From the NCBI RefSeq assembly GCF_039519235.1, contig NZ_CP154351.1:2108001-2172000 (forward strand): a DNA stretch of 64,000 bases, in the 5' to 3' direction. Positions 27,075 through 36,266 of this stretch are shown in pieces. This stretch comes from Micrococcus sp. 2A (GTDB taxonomy: Bacteria > Actinomycetota > Actinomycetes > Actinomycetales > Micrococcaceae). How positions within the stretch are numbered: position 1 is the stretch's first letter; each line of letters starts with the position of its first letter. The position numbers and the translations under genes are program-made. The notes under the pieces are model-generated. The model was not told the DNA's origin. It was given only the letters and a program-made list of their open reading frames with translations, and did no database searches.

Positions 27075-29192
27075 TCAGACGACGCGGCCCTCGCCGCGCG
27101 GCTCATCCTCGACGCGACCGGTGGCGTCGCCGTCGGAGACCTCTTCGCCGTCCTGGCGCTCGGGGCGTGCCCCGGCCTCGGGCGGCAGCTCGCTCGCGGC
27201 GTCCGCATGGCCGCGGCGCGGGGACTGGTCGGACCAGTCGGCGTCGGTCTTGGCGGCCGCCGCCGAGTCCCCGGACGGGCCCGGGACGGGACTGGCGGAG
27301 GCGTCGTCGTCCTTGCCGAGGCCCACGGCCTGGGCCAGGCGGCCCACCGTGCGCCCGTAGAGGGTCTCGCCCTCCTTGAGGGAGGCGACGCTGGGCATGG
27401 GGGAGGTGCTCAGCGAGACCCCGTTCGCATCCCGCGGCTCGACGGCGATCCGGTCCTTCGTGGCGAGGGAGGAGCCGGCGCGGGACAGGGCCGAGGGCGC
27501 CTGGCCCTGCTCGCCGTCGCGGCCCGGGGCGGCCAGCTCGGAGCGCCACTCGGGGTTGCGGTCCGTGAGGTAGTCGATCCGGGCGTGCTCACCGAAGTGG
27601 TCGGCGTCCGCCTCCTCCCAGTCGAGGTCCCAGCCGGCTGGCGGGTCGTTGAGCAGCTCGTCCGTGCGCAGCCAGTGGTAGATGGACGCGTAGGAACGGG
27701 TGCTCAGGTGGTCCACGCGGCGGCGCATCATGCGGGTGTTCAGCTGAGACGGGTGGGAGACGCCCATGGACGCCATGATCTGCACCGCCTCGCGGACGGT
27801 GAGGCGGTGGTAGTTGAACACGCGGTTCGACTTGTCCTCCACGTCGACGGCGCGGGCCAGGCGCGGGTCCTGCGTGGCCACGCCCACCGGGCACTCGTTC
27901 GTGTGGCACTTCTGCGCCTGGATGCAGCCGGTGGCCATCATCATGGCGCGCGCGGACATGGTGAAGTCGGCGCCCTGGATCAGGCGCTTGACGATGTCCG
28001 AGCCGGTGGCCACCTTGCCGGCGGCGCCGAGCTTGATCATGTGGCGCAGGCCGGTGCCCACCAGGGCGTTGTGCACGAGCATGAGCCCCTCGGTGAGCGG
28101 GGTGCCCACGCGGTCCGAGTACTCCAGCGGGGCGGCGCCGGTTCCTCCCTCGGAGCCGTCCACGATGATGAAGTCCGGAGCGATGCGCTCCTCCCACATG
28201 GCCTTGCACATGGCGAGCACGTCCACGCGGGAGCCCACGCAGAACTTGATGCCGATCGGCTTGCCGCCCGAGAGCTCGCGCAGCCGCCCGATGAAGCGGA
28301 CCATCTCGCGGGGGGTGCGGAACGCGGAGTGCGAGGCCGGGGACAGGCAGTCGCGGTCCATGGGGATCTCGCGGGCCTCGGCGATCTCCTTGGAGATCTT
28401 CTCCTTGGGCAGCATGCCGCCCAGACCGGGCTTGGCGCCCTGCGAGAGCTTGACGGTGATGCCCTTGACCTCGGGGAGCACGGCCTTGGCGGCGAAGCGC
28501 TCGGCGCTGAACGTGCCGTCCTCGTTGCGGCAGCCGAAGTAGCCGGAGCCGATCTCCCAGAACAGGTCCGCGCCGTTGCCGCGGTGGTACTTGGTGAGGC
28601 CGCCCTCGCCGGTCTCGTGGATGAAGCCGCCCATGCCGGCGCCCTTGTTCATGGCCACCACCGCGTTGGCGGAGAGCGAGCCGAAGGACATCGATGAGAT
28701 GTTCATCAGTGAGATGTCCGCGGGCTGCGTGCAGTCCGGGCCGCCGATGCGCACCGTGGGGGGCTCCTCCGGCGCGTTCACGGGCGCGGAGGAGTGGAGG
28801 AGGAACTCGTAGCCGATCTCCGAGGTGTCCCGCTCGGTGCCGAACGCCTTGTGGGCGTCCAGGCCCTTGGCGCGGGCGTACACGAGGGAGCGGGTGTCGC
28901 GGTCGAAGGGCTTGCCGTCGAAGTTGCGCTCGATGAAGTACTGCTGGATCTCGGGTCGGATGGACTCGAGCAGGTACCGCATCCGCCCGATGACCGGGTA
29001 GTTGCGGAGGATGGCGTGGCGCTTCTGCGTCACGTCGTAGATGGCCAGGATCAGGAGCGCGATCATGATCGCGGCCAACACCCACCAGGCGCCATTGCCG
29101 ATGACTGCGACCAGGACCAGGACCGCGGCGCCGAGCGAGAGTGCGGCGACGATCAGAAGTCTGTTGTTCACCCGACCAATGGTGCCCCACAT
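27075..29192 (-). CDS. FMN-binding glutamate synthase family protein
   Basis: 705 residues. Two N-terminal membrane helices (about 10-50) tether the protein. The TIM-barrel FMN domain of the GltB C-terminal type follows (SLMNISSMSFGSLSANAVVA; GGFIHETGEGGLTKYH; DFIIVDGSEGGTGAAPLEYS; TGSDIVKRLIQGADF), with the three 3Fe-4S cysteines in CIQAQKCHTNECPVG (about 420-434). The glutaminase domain of true glutamate synthase is missing. The last 130 residues are acidic and disordered. Such stand-alone membrane forms exist in many bacteria; their electron donor and substrate are not settled. Start could also be the GTG at codon 8. Confidence 0.88.
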   Translation of the reverse strand: MWGTIGRVNNRLLIVAALSLGAAVLVLVAVIGNGAWWVLAAIMIALLILAIYDVTQKRHAILRNYPVIGRMRYLLESIRPEIQQYFIERNFDGKPFDRDTRSLVYARAKGLDAHKAFGTERDTSEIGYEFLLHSSAPVNAPEEPPTVRIGGPDCTQPADISLMNISSMSFGSLSANAVVAMNKGAGMGGFIHETGEGGLTKYHRGNGADLFWEIGSGYFGCRNEDGTFSAERFAAKAVLPEVKGITVKLSQGAKPGLGGMLPKEKISKEIAEAREIPMDRDCLSPASHSAFRTPREMVRFIGRLRELSGGKPIGIKFCVGSRVDVLAMCKAMWEERIAPDFIIVDGSEGGTGAAPLEYSDRVGTPLTEGLMLVHNALVGTGLRHMIKLGAAGKVATGSDIVKRLIQGADFTMSARAMMMATGCIQAQKCHTNECPVGVATQDPRLARAVDVEDKSNRVFNYHRLTVREAVQIMASMGVSHPSQLNTRMMRRRVDHLSTRSYASIYHWLRTDELLNDPPAGWDLDWEEADADHFGEHARIDYLTDRNPEWRSELAAPGRDGEQGQAPSALSRAGSSLATKDRIAVEPRDANGVSLSTSPMPSVASLKEGETLYGRTVGRLAQAVGLGKDDDASASPVPGPSGDSAAAAKTDADWSDQSPRRGHADAASELPPEAGARPERQDGEEVSDGDATGRVEDEPRGEGRVV

Positions 29193-29295
29193 CCCACGGT
29201 TCCGACACCCGCCCCGCCGGGATCCGACGCGGTGTCCCGGGCCCCTGCCGGACCTCGGCCCCGCCCCTCACCGGGACGGGGCCGACGCCGAGCCG

Positions 29296-32200
29296 TCAGA
29301 GCACCTCGTCCGTGAGGTGATCGGGGGTGCCGAAGCGGTGCGCGGTGACGGAGACGGCCTGCTCGTGGAGGAAGGGCAGCAGCTCCACCTCGCCCGCCGA
29401 GACCACGGGACCGGCGTAGACCGCCACGTCCGGGGAGTCACCGAGCGCCTCGTTCAGCGCGGCGCGGGCGGCGACGGCGCCGTCGCGGTCGCCCGTCCAG
29501 TCCGCGATGAGGCGGATGCGGGCGTCCCCGCCGCCCTCCGCGGTGGCCGGCACCTCGGCCATCCGCCGAGCGCGCTCGTGGAACGCGGCGGCGTCCTCCA
29601 CGACGACGGCCACGGGCGTGACGCCGCCGTCGGCGTGGTCCTTGCGGACGGAGCGGGCGAGCTCCTCCACCTGGCCGCGGACGGCGGCGGCCGAGAGGTC
29701 GGCGGCGCTGCCGGGCTCGGTGGAGGGCACGTGGTTCAGGCTCACGGTCAGCGGCGCTCCGGCACGCAGGCCCGCCGACACCACGCGGAGGAGGTGCTCC
29801 GCCGGGCCGGACGCCCAGCGCACCAGCACGGGGGTGGGCACATGGCGCAGCACGTTGCGCTCGGCGGCGAGGGCGGAGATGTCCCGGTCGGCGCCGAACA
29901 CGGTGGTCCACGCCTTCTCGTCCAGCTTCCGGGCCGTCTGCAGCCACGAGGGGTCCACGCCGCCCGCGGTGCCCTCGGCGGTCTCCGTCGAGGAGGACTC
30001 GGGGCTCGTGAGCCACGTGGGCACGTCCTCCCAGTCCACCAGGCCGTGCAGGTAGTGCGGGCCGCCCGCCTTGGTGGTGGGCCCGACGACGGAGCGCTTC
30101 CAGCCGCCGAACGGCTGGCGGCGCACGATGGCGCCCGTGATGCCGCGGTTGACGTAGAGGTTGCCCGCCTGGATGTGCTTGAGCCAGTAGTCGATCTCCT
30201 CCGGGTCCAGCGAGTGCAGGCCGGAGGTGAGGCCGAAGTCCACCGCGTTGGCGAGCTCGACGGCCTCCTCGAGGGTGGCGGCCGTCATCACGGAGAGCAC
30301 GGGGCCGAAGTACTCGGTGAGGTGCGCGTCCGCGCCGGGGCGCACGTTCGCGCGCACGCCGGGGCTGAAGAGCCGGCCCGTGTCGTCGAGGGAGCGCGGC
30401 TCGAGCGCCCAGGACTCCCCCTCGCCGAGCTCGGTGAGGCCGCGGCGCAGCTTCTCGCCGGGCTCCTCGATCACGGGGCCCATCTGCGCGCGGGGGTCGT
30501 CCGGGTGCGCCACGTGGATGGACGAGGCGGCGTCCAGCAGCTGGCGGCGGAAGCGCTCGGATGAGCCCACGGAGCCCACCAGGATCACGAGTGAGGCGGC
30601 GGAGCACTTCTGCCCGGCGTGGCCGAACGCGGAGGTGACCACGTCGCGGGTGGCGAGGTCCAGGTCCGCGGAGGGCGTGACGATCAGCGCGTTCTTGCCG
30701 GAGGTCTCGGCCAGCAGGTGCAGGTCCGGGCGCATGCCCTTGAACAACGTGGCGGTCTCGTAGCCGCCGGTGAGGATGAGGCGCTCGACGGCGGGGTCCG
30801 TCACCAGCGCGGTGCCCACCTCCTCCTCGTCCTCGTCGGCCATCGTCACGAGCCGCACCAGGTCGGCCGGGTCGACGCCGGCGAGCGCGCCGTCGCCCTC
30901 GAACAGGCCGGAGTCCCGCAGGCCCTGCACGATGAGCTCCCACGCCACGGCGCCCGTGCGCTCGGACTGCGGGGCGGGCTTGAACACCACGGGCGAGCCG
31001 GCGCCGAGCGCCGCGAGGACGCCGCCCACGGGGATGGCCACGGGGAAGTTCCACGGCGGGATCACGAGCGTCAGGCGCACGGGCACGGCGCGCGCGCCCT
31101 CCACCTCGTCCAGGCCGCGGGCCAGGCGTGCGTAGTAGTGGGCGAAGTCCACAGCCTCGGAGACCTCGGGGTCGCCCTGGTCCAGGGTCTTGCCGGTCTC
31201 GGACGCGGCCACCTCGAGCAGGCGGGCGCGGCCGGCGTGCAGGGCCCGCCCGACGGCGTCGAGGGCGTCCGCGCGCTGGTGGCCGGTCAGTGCGCCCCAG
31301 CAGGCGCCGGGCTCCTCGGTCGCGGCGATCGCGGCGCGGGCCTGCTCGGCGCTCGTGGCGGCGTGCTCCCGGGCCGTGTCCGTGCCCAGGGTGGAGCGCG
31401 GGATCGCCTCGAGGATCTGCCGGGCCCACGCGCGGTTGCCGGGCAGGGAGGGGTCGGTGTCCGGGGTGTTGGCGAAGCCGTCCACGGGGGCAGGGGTCTC
31501 CCCGTCCACGCCGCGCGAGCGGTCCTGGCCGCGGGCCGGGCGGGGCACGGCGGTGTCCAGCCGGCGCAGGGAGGCGAGGAAGCGCTCGCGCTCCCGGTCG
31601 AAGAGCGCCGGGTCCGCGTCCAGGTCGAAGACGGCGGACATGAAGTTCTCGTGGGAGGCCCCCTCTTCGAGACGGCGCACCAGGTAGGAGATCGCCACGT
31701 CGAACTCGGAGGGCTTCACCACGGGGGTGTAGAGCAGCAGCGAGCCGACGCTCCTCTTCACGGCGGCGGCCTGGCCGGTGGCCATGCCGAGCAGCATCTC
31801 GAACTCCACCGCGTCCTTCGGCAGCCCGCGGCGCTCCATGAGGCGGTGGGCCAGCGCGACGTCGAAGAGGTTGTGGCCTGCCACGCCGATGCGCACGTTC
31901 GCGAGGTGCTCGGGGGTGAACGCGAAGTTGAGCACGCGCTTGTAGTTGGTGTCCGCCTCCTGCTTGGAGGCGACGGTGGCCAGCGGCCAGCCCATGAGGG
32001 AGGCCTGCATCTGCTCCATGGGCAGGTTCGCGCCCTTGACCACGCGCACCTTGATCGGCGCCCCGCCGCTGGCGACGCGACGCGCGGACCACTCCTGCAG
32101 GCGGATCATGGCGCCCAGGGCGTCCGGCAGGTAGGCCTGCAGCACGATCCCCGCCTCGTAGTCGCGCAGCTGCGGCTTCTCCAGGAGGCCCATGAACACG

Positions 32201-32955
32201 TCGAGCGTCAGGTCGAGGTCGTGGTACTCCTCCATGTCCAGGTTGACGAAGGTGCGCTTCTCGCGCGCCAGCTCGTAGAGCGGCGTGAGGCGGGCGGTGA
32301 TGTCCTCCACGGCCTCGTCGTACGCGTAGGGCGCGTGCGGGGCGGTGGCCGCGGAGACCTTCACGGACACGTAGTCCACGTCGTCGCGGCGGATGAGCTC
32401 GGCGATGCCCTCGAGCCGGCGGTCGGCCTCGCCCTTGCCGAGGATGGCCTCGCCGAGGAGGTTGATGTTCAGGCGCGTGTCCTCGTCGCGCAGCGTCTCG
32501 AGGGCCTTGCCCAGCTGCTTGTCACGGGCGTCCACGATCAGGTGGGAGACCATCTGGCGCAGCACGCGGCGTGCCACCGGCACGGCGATGCGCGGCACCA
32601 GCGGGGCGGCGCGGCCGCCGACGTCGAAGACGGCGCGCAGGGCCGGCGGCAGGAAGCCCGGGCGCTGCTGGGCGAGCTCGCGCAGCGCGCGGGCCGCGAT
32701 GGCGGGGTCCTCGGGGCGGATCACGTGGTCCACGAAGCGCACGATGAAGTCCAGGCCGCCCGGCTCCTTGAGCGCCGCGGCCAGCTGCTGGGCGGCGAAG
32801 TCGGCCTCGTGGCCGCGCGCGTCCTCGAGCCAGGCGCGCACCTGCTCGACCGCCTCGTCGGCGAGGCCCTGCAGGTCGGCAGGGTCGGGGATGCCGCCCG
32901 TCGCCTCGAGGAGTGCATCGGTCTCGTGCGGGGCGGCGGCGCGGCTCTCTTCCAT
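29296..32955 (-). CDS. putA: Bifunctional proline dehydrogenase / L-glutamate gamma-semialdehyde dehydrogenase
   Basis: 1219 residues. PRODH domain about 90-470 (DVDYVSVKVSA; RTFVNLDMEEYHDLDLT; IVLQAYLPDAL; GANLPMEQMQASL; ASHENFMSAV) binds FAD; ALDH domain about 520-1000 (VIPPWNFPVAIPVGGVLAAL; LAETSGKNALIVTPSADLDL; catalytic Cys in GHAGQKCSAAS, about 782; EYFGPVLSVM); the last 200 residues are the vestigial ALDH-like domain that seals the channel. There is no N-terminal ribbon-helix-helix, so it does not regulate itself. It turns proline into glutamate in two steps with channelled intermediate. ATG 32955 has GGTGGAGG upstream. Confidence 0.95.
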   Translation of the reverse strand: MEESRAAAPHETDALLEATGGIPDPADLQGLADEAVEQVRAWLEDARGHEADFAAQQLAAALKEPGGLDFIVRFVDHVIRPEDPAIAARALRELAQQRPGFLPPALRAVFDVGGRAAPLVPRIAVPVARRVLRQMVSHLIVDARDKQLGKALETLRDEDTRLNINLLGEAILGKGEADRRLEGIAELIRRDDVDYVSVKVSAATAPHAPYAYDEAVEDITARLTPLYELAREKRTFVNLDMEEYHDLDLTLDVFMGLLEKPQLRDYEAGIVLQAYLPDALGAMIRLQEWSARRVASGGAPIKVRVVKGANLPMEQMQASLMGWPLATVASKQEADTNYKRVLNFAFTPEHLANVRIGVAGHNLFDVALAHRLMERRGLPKDAVEFEMLLGMATGQAAAVKRSVGSLLLYTPVVKPSEFDVAISYLVRRLEEGASHENFMSAVFDLDADPALFDRERERFLASLRRLDTAVPRPARGQDRSRGVDGETPAPVDGFANTPDTDPSLPGNRAWARQILEAIPRSTLGTDTAREHAATSAEQARAAIAATEEPGACWGALTGHQRADALDAVGRALHAGRARLLEVAASETGKTLDQGDPEVSEAVDFAHYYARLARGLDEVEGARAVPVRLTLVIPPWNFPVAIPVGGVLAALGAGSPVVFKPAPQSERTGAVAWELIVQGLRDSGLFEGDGALAGVDPADLVRLVTMADEDEEEVGTALVTDPAVERLILTGGYETATLFKGMRPDLHLLAETSGKNALIVTPSADLDLATRDVVTSAFGHAGQKCSAASLVILVGSVGSSERFRRQLLDAASSIHVAHPDDPRAQMGPVIEEPGEKLRRGLTELGEGESWALEPRSLDDTGRLFSPGVRANVRPGADAHLTEYFGPVLSVMTAATLEEAVELANAVDFGLTSGLHSLDPEEIDYWLKHIQAGNLYVNRGITGAIVRRQPFGGWKRSVVGPTTKAGGPHYLHGLVDWEDVPTWLTSPESSSTETAEGTAGGVDPSWLQTARKLDEKAWTTVFGADRDISALAAERNVLRHVPTPVLVRWASGPAEHLLRVVSAGLRAGAPLTVSLNHVPSTEPGSAADLSAAAVRGQVEELARSVRKDHADGGVTPVAVVVEDAAAFHERARRMAEVPATAEGGGDARIRLIADWTGDRDGAVAARAALNEALGDSPDVAVYAGPVVSAGEVELLPFLHEQAVSVTAHRFGTPDHLTDEVL

Positions 32956-33056
32956 GCCTCCACCCTGTCTGTCCGGGGGGCTCCGGCGCAAACGCGGGGA
33001 CGCCGGGTGACCCGGGCCCCGGAGGCGGGCCCGAGGCGGCAGGCGCGGCCGCGGGC

Positions 33057-33635
33057 TCAGCGGTGGTCCGCGCCGGCCCGCCAGGCGTGGGGCAGGGGGG
33101 TGCGCGCGGAGGGCAGCGCGACGTCGGCACGCCAGCCGTGGAGCCACTCGGGAACCGTGGGCTCGGCGCTCAGGTCGTGGCCCGCCTCGGCGAGGGCGGC
33201 GCGGACGACGTCGTTGGTCACCGGCGTGCCGTCCTTCGCGCGCAGGCGCGTGCAGATGAAGGCGCGCACCGCCACGTCCCCGTCCACGACGACGCGCTGC
33301 TCGAACCACACGGCCCGCTCGTCCAGGCCGATGCACTTCGTCTCGATGCTGAAGGCCTGGCCCAGCGTCACGGAGCGGCGGAAGGCGACCTGCTCGGCCT
33401 GGACCACGGGCGTCCATCCCCGGCGCTGGAATGCGCTCATGACGCCGGCGCGGGCCATGAGGTCGAAGCGGCCGAGGTCGAAGAGGCCGAAGTACTGGCC
33501 GTTGTTGATGTGCCACGCGATGTCCACGTCCGTGGGCAGGGCGCGCAGGGGCAGCGAGGCCGCGTCCCACACGCCGAGGCGGGGGCGGCGGCGGGCCCGG
33601 GCGAGGACCCAGAGGGTGCGCAGGAGCAGGTGCAT
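33057..33635 (-). CDS. Acyl-CoA thioesterase-like hotdog protein
   Basis: 192 residues from the ATG at 33635. Hotdog fold with LPTDVDIAWHINNGQYFGLFDLGRFD-type segment (residues about 35-60; the family has D-x2-x-H-x2-N), then VAFRRSVTLGQAFSIETKCI and VVVDGDVAVRAFI. Members of this PF13279-like group hydrolyse acyl-CoA. A GTG two codons further up is possible, but a TAGGGT hexamer ends 6 nt before the ATG, which fits a leaderless mRNA. Divergent from the agmatine-deiminase-like gene. Confidence 0.85.
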   Translation of the reverse strand: MHLLLRTLWVLARARRRPRLGVWDAASLPLRALPTDVDIAWHINNGQYFGLFDLGRFDLMARAGVMSAFQRRGWTPVVQAEQVAFRRSVTLGQAFSIETKCIGLDERAVWFEQRVVVDGDVAVRAFICTRLRAKDGTPVTNDVVRAALAEAGHDLSAEPTVPEWLHGWRADVALPSARTPLPHAWRAGADHR

Positions 33636-33641
33636 GGGCAC

Positions 33642-33651
33642 ACCCTATGCT
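33642..33651. promoter_or_regulatory. Overlapping divergent -10 elements
   Basis: Minus strand: TAGGGT (33647-33642), 6 nt before ATG 33635. Plus strand: TATGCT (33646-33651), 39 nt before ATG 33691, leaving a leader with CAGGAG. The two hexamers share two base pairs, so the promoters compete for RNA polymerase. Confidence 0.5.
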
Positions 33652-33690
33652 CGGTGGGGACCGCACCCCACCCCCAGGAGACGCCCCGGC

Positions 33691-34764
33691 ATGGCCCAGC
33701 ACCCCGACGCCCCCGATCGGCCGGAGCGCGTCTGGCTCGCCCTGCCGCCCCGCCACCCCTCGGCCGCGCTGCTGGAGGAGACCCGCGACGCGATCGCCGG
33801 GCTCGCGGAGACCCTCACCGAGGCGGCCGACGTCGCCGTCCTCGTGGACCCCGAGGACCGTGCGGCGGCCGCGCGCCTGCTCCCCGGCGCGGTCGAGCAG
33901 CTCCCGGTCCCCCTCGACACCCCCCTGGTCGGCCGCACCGGCCCCACGTTCCTGCCCGCCGGCGAGGCCGTGCACTGGCGCCTGGACCCGCGCTCCCGGC
34001 ACCCCGACGTCGGCGTGCACCGCGACGCCGCGGTGGGCGGCGCGATCGCCCGCGCCGCCGGGCTCCCCGTGCGCACCCCGCTGCTGGCCGCCTCCCGCGA
34101 CTCGTGGGTGACGGACGGGGCGGGCACCGCCGTGGTCGACGCCGACGCCGTGCTGGCCCCGGAGGTCAACCCGGGCTGGAGCGCCGCCCAGGCGGAGGCC
34201 GAGCTCGCGGGCCTGCTGGGCGTCACGCGCGTGGTCTGGACCGCCCTGCCCCGGCGTCCGGGGAGCGGGCCTTTCGGCGGACCGGGCCACCTCGGCGGCT
34301 GGATGCGCTTCGTCGAGCCGGGACGGCTGGCGGTGCACTGGCGTGCCGACCGGTTCCACCCCGAGCACGCGGTCGGCGCGGCCGCGCTGCGCGGACTCGA
34401 GGGCACGCCGGACGCGGCAGGCCGTGCGCTGCGCGTGCGCACCGTGCCCGGGGGCGCGCTGCCCGAGGCCTACGACCCCGCCGAGCAGGGGGTGCGCTCG
34501 CTCGTGGACGCCGTCCCGATGGGCGGGCACGTGCTGCGGCCGGCGTTCGAGGACGCGCCGACGGAGGAGGCGGCCACGGCGCTCACGGCCGAGCTGCACC
34601 CGGGACGGCGTCAGCTGCGCTTCCCGGCGCCTCCCCTGCTGCGCCTGGCCGGCTCCCTCACCGACCTGGTGCTGGTGCAGCCCCGTCCGCAGGACCGGCC
34701 ACGGGTTCCGGGGCCGGACTCAGCGGCGGCCCCGCATCCTCCGGCCGCTCCCCCACGCCGCTGA
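33691..34764 (+). CDS. Agmatine deiminase family homologue lacking every cysteine
   Basis: 357 residues with the peptidyl-arginine/agmatine deiminase outline: SRDSWVTDGAGTAVVDADAV (about 136-155), NPGWSAAQAEAELAGLLGVT, and GPGHLGGWMRFVEPG (about 195-209; the family has the GH-D/V-D catalytic His here). In true agmatine deiminases a Cys in a C-terminal GGGxHCxT motif attacks the guanidine carbon. This protein has no Cys at all, and its C-terminus is Pro/Ala-rich, so it should be catalytically dead or do something else. The last 107 bp overlap the convergent AI-2E family gene. Confidence 0.7.
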   Translation: MAQHPDAPDRPERVWLALPPRHPSAALLEETRDAIAGLAETLTEAADVAVLVDPEDRAAAARLLPGAVEQLPVPLDTPLVGRTGPTFLPAGEAVHWRLDPRSRHPDVGVHRDAAVGGAIARAAGLPVRTPLLAASRDSWVTDGAGTAVVDADAVLAPEVNPGWSAAQAEAELAGLLGVTRVVWTALPRRPGSGPFGGPGHLGGWMRFVEPGRLAVHWRADRFHPEHAVGAAALRGLEGTPDAAGRALRVRTVPGGALPEAYDPAEQGVRSLVDAVPMGGHVLRPAFEDAPTEEAATALTAELHPGRRQLRFPAPPLLRLAGSLTDLVLVQPRPQDRPRVPGPDSAAAPHPPAAPPRR

Positions 34765-36055
34765 CCCCGGCGGGGCGCTGCCCCCGCTTGGCGCGCCGGG
34801 CCTCCGCGGGGCTCAGGCCCACGCTCACCCCGCGCGCCTCCTCGCGCGTGTGGCTGCCCTCCTCCGCGGAGGAGCCGCCGCGCAGCCGGGCCAGAAGGGT
34901 GGACTGCCTCCGCTCCATGCCCTTCAGGTCCGAGGCGATCAGCGAGTTGATCCACCGTGCGTTCGGATCGGCGTCGATCAGGATGGCCTTGGCCAGCAGG
35001 GTGCACGGGAGGGCGAGGATCGCACCGAGCGGGCCGAGGACCCACGCCCAGAACAGCAGGGAGAGGAAGCTGACGGTGGGGATCACGCCGATCGCGTCCC
35101 CGGCCACCTTGGGCTGGATGATGGACTGCAGCACGAAGTTGAGCACCGAGTAGCTGATGACGACGCCGAGGAAGGCGGGCCAGCCGCCCTCCGCGAGGCC
35201 CAGGATGGCCGGCGGGATCAGGCCGATGATGAAGCCGATGTTGGGCACGTAGTTGGTGAGGAAGCTCAGCACGCCCCACACGAGGGCCATCGGCACGCCG
35301 ATCACCAGGAGCGCCACGACGTCCAGGACGGCCACGATCAGCCCGAACACGGTGGTCACCACCCAGTACCGGCGCACGCCGCCCGCGAAGTCCATGAGCG
35401 CCTGGCCGAACTCCCGGCGAGCCGAGCTCAGCAGCCGGACGCGGCGCTCCACGGCCATGGAGTCCATGGCCAGGAAGAACATCCCCATGACCACGGTGAT
35501 CAGCAGGCCCACCACCGCGTAGACGTTGGACGCGATGGCGGTCAGCGCGGTGACGGCGGCGCCCGTGACCTGCTTGATGTCCACGGCCTGCAGCTGCGCG
35601 TTCACCATGTCCGGGGTGAGCCCCTGGGAGGACAGCCACGCCGAGACGTCCTGCATGATCGCCTGGAACCGCCCCGCGTACTCGGGCAGGGAGCTCACCA
35701 GCTCGAGCCCGGACCAGAAGATCAGCCCCACGAACACGGCCAGCACGGTGACCACGAGGAGCACCGTGGCCGTGGCCCCGAGGACGGGGTGCACGCCGCG
35801 CTCGATCAGCCAGCGCTGCAGGGGGTAGGCCACGATCACGAGGTTCAGCCCGAGGAAGACGGGCGCGATGATGGAGGAGATGCCCTGCAGGAACTGCACG
35901 AGCACCACGAGGCCCGCGAGCGTCAGCACGATCACGAGCATGCGCGGCCACATCCGGTGCGGCCGGCGGATGTCCCAGTCGGAGGCCGGCGTCGCCGGCG
36001 CGACCTGGGGGGCGGGGGCGGGTCCGGCCGGCGCGGCCTCGTCGGGGGTGCTCAC
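34658..36055 (-). CDS. AI-2E family transporter (PerM/YdiK type)
   Basis: 465 residues with eight helices and the family core: WGVLSFLTNYVPNIGFIIGLIPPAILG and IIQPKVAGDAIGVIPTVSFLSLLFWAWVLG (about 265-365). N- and C-terminal extensions are Pro/Ala-rich. Family members export AI-2 or act as Na/H antiporters; sequence alone does not decide. Its end overlaps the agmatine-deiminase homologue; its start is 55 bp from the TPP riboswitch of thiBPQ. Confidence 0.88.
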   Translation of the reverse strand: MSTPDEAAPAGPAPAPQVAPATPASDWDIRRPHRMWPRMLVIVLTLAGLVVLVQFLQGISSIIAPVFLGLNLVIVAYPLQRWLIERGVHPVLGATATVLLVVTVLAVFVGLIFWSGLELVSSLPEYAGRFQAIMQDVSAWLSSQGLTPDMVNAQLQAVDIKQVTGAAVTALTAIASNVYAVVGLLITVVMGMFFLAMDSMAVERRVRLLSSARREFGQALMDFAGGVRRYWVVTTVFGLIVAVLDVVALLVIGVPMALVWGVLSFLTNYVPNIGFIIGLIPPAILGLAEGGWPAFLGVVISYSVLNFVLQSIIQPKVAGDAIGVIPTVSFLSLLFWAWVLGPLGAILALPCTLLAKAILIDADPNARWINSLIASDLKGMERRQSTLLARLRGGSSAEEGSHTREEARGVSVGLSPAEARRAKRGQRPAGVSGVGERPEDAGPPLSPAPEPVAGPADGAAPAPGR

Positions 36056-36109
36056 GCGTGCAGTCTAAGGTCGGCGCGGACGCGATAGGCTGGCTCCAGT
36101 CCACATCGA

Positions 36110-36191
36110 CAGGGGAGCGCCGCAGCGGCGCTGAGAGTGCGGTCCGCCGCAGACCCTCGAACCTGCTCCGGCTCGCACCGGCGAAGGAAGT
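36110..36191 (+). ncRNA. TPP riboswitch (THI element)
   Basis: GGGGAGCGCC...GGCGCTGAGAGTGCGG forms the first arm with the invariant CTGAGA thiamine-pyrimidine site; ACCCTCGAACCTGCTCCGG...CCGGCGAAGGAAG is the second arm ending in the usual CGNNGGAAG. A TAGGCT -10 (36086-36091) lies just upstream. Thiamine diphosphate binding shuts off thiBPQ. Confidence 0.95.
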
Positions 36192-36266
36192 CGAGACCCT
36201 TTCCCGGGGCGTCCGCATGCCGCGGGCCCGCCCCCGGCCCCTCCCGCCGCGCAGGAGGAGACCCGC

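Noticed and set aside
30619..34764. A 1381-codon plus-strand frame across putA
   Set aside because: It is antisense to putA, which has full domain evidence. Only the end from 33691 is a real gene.
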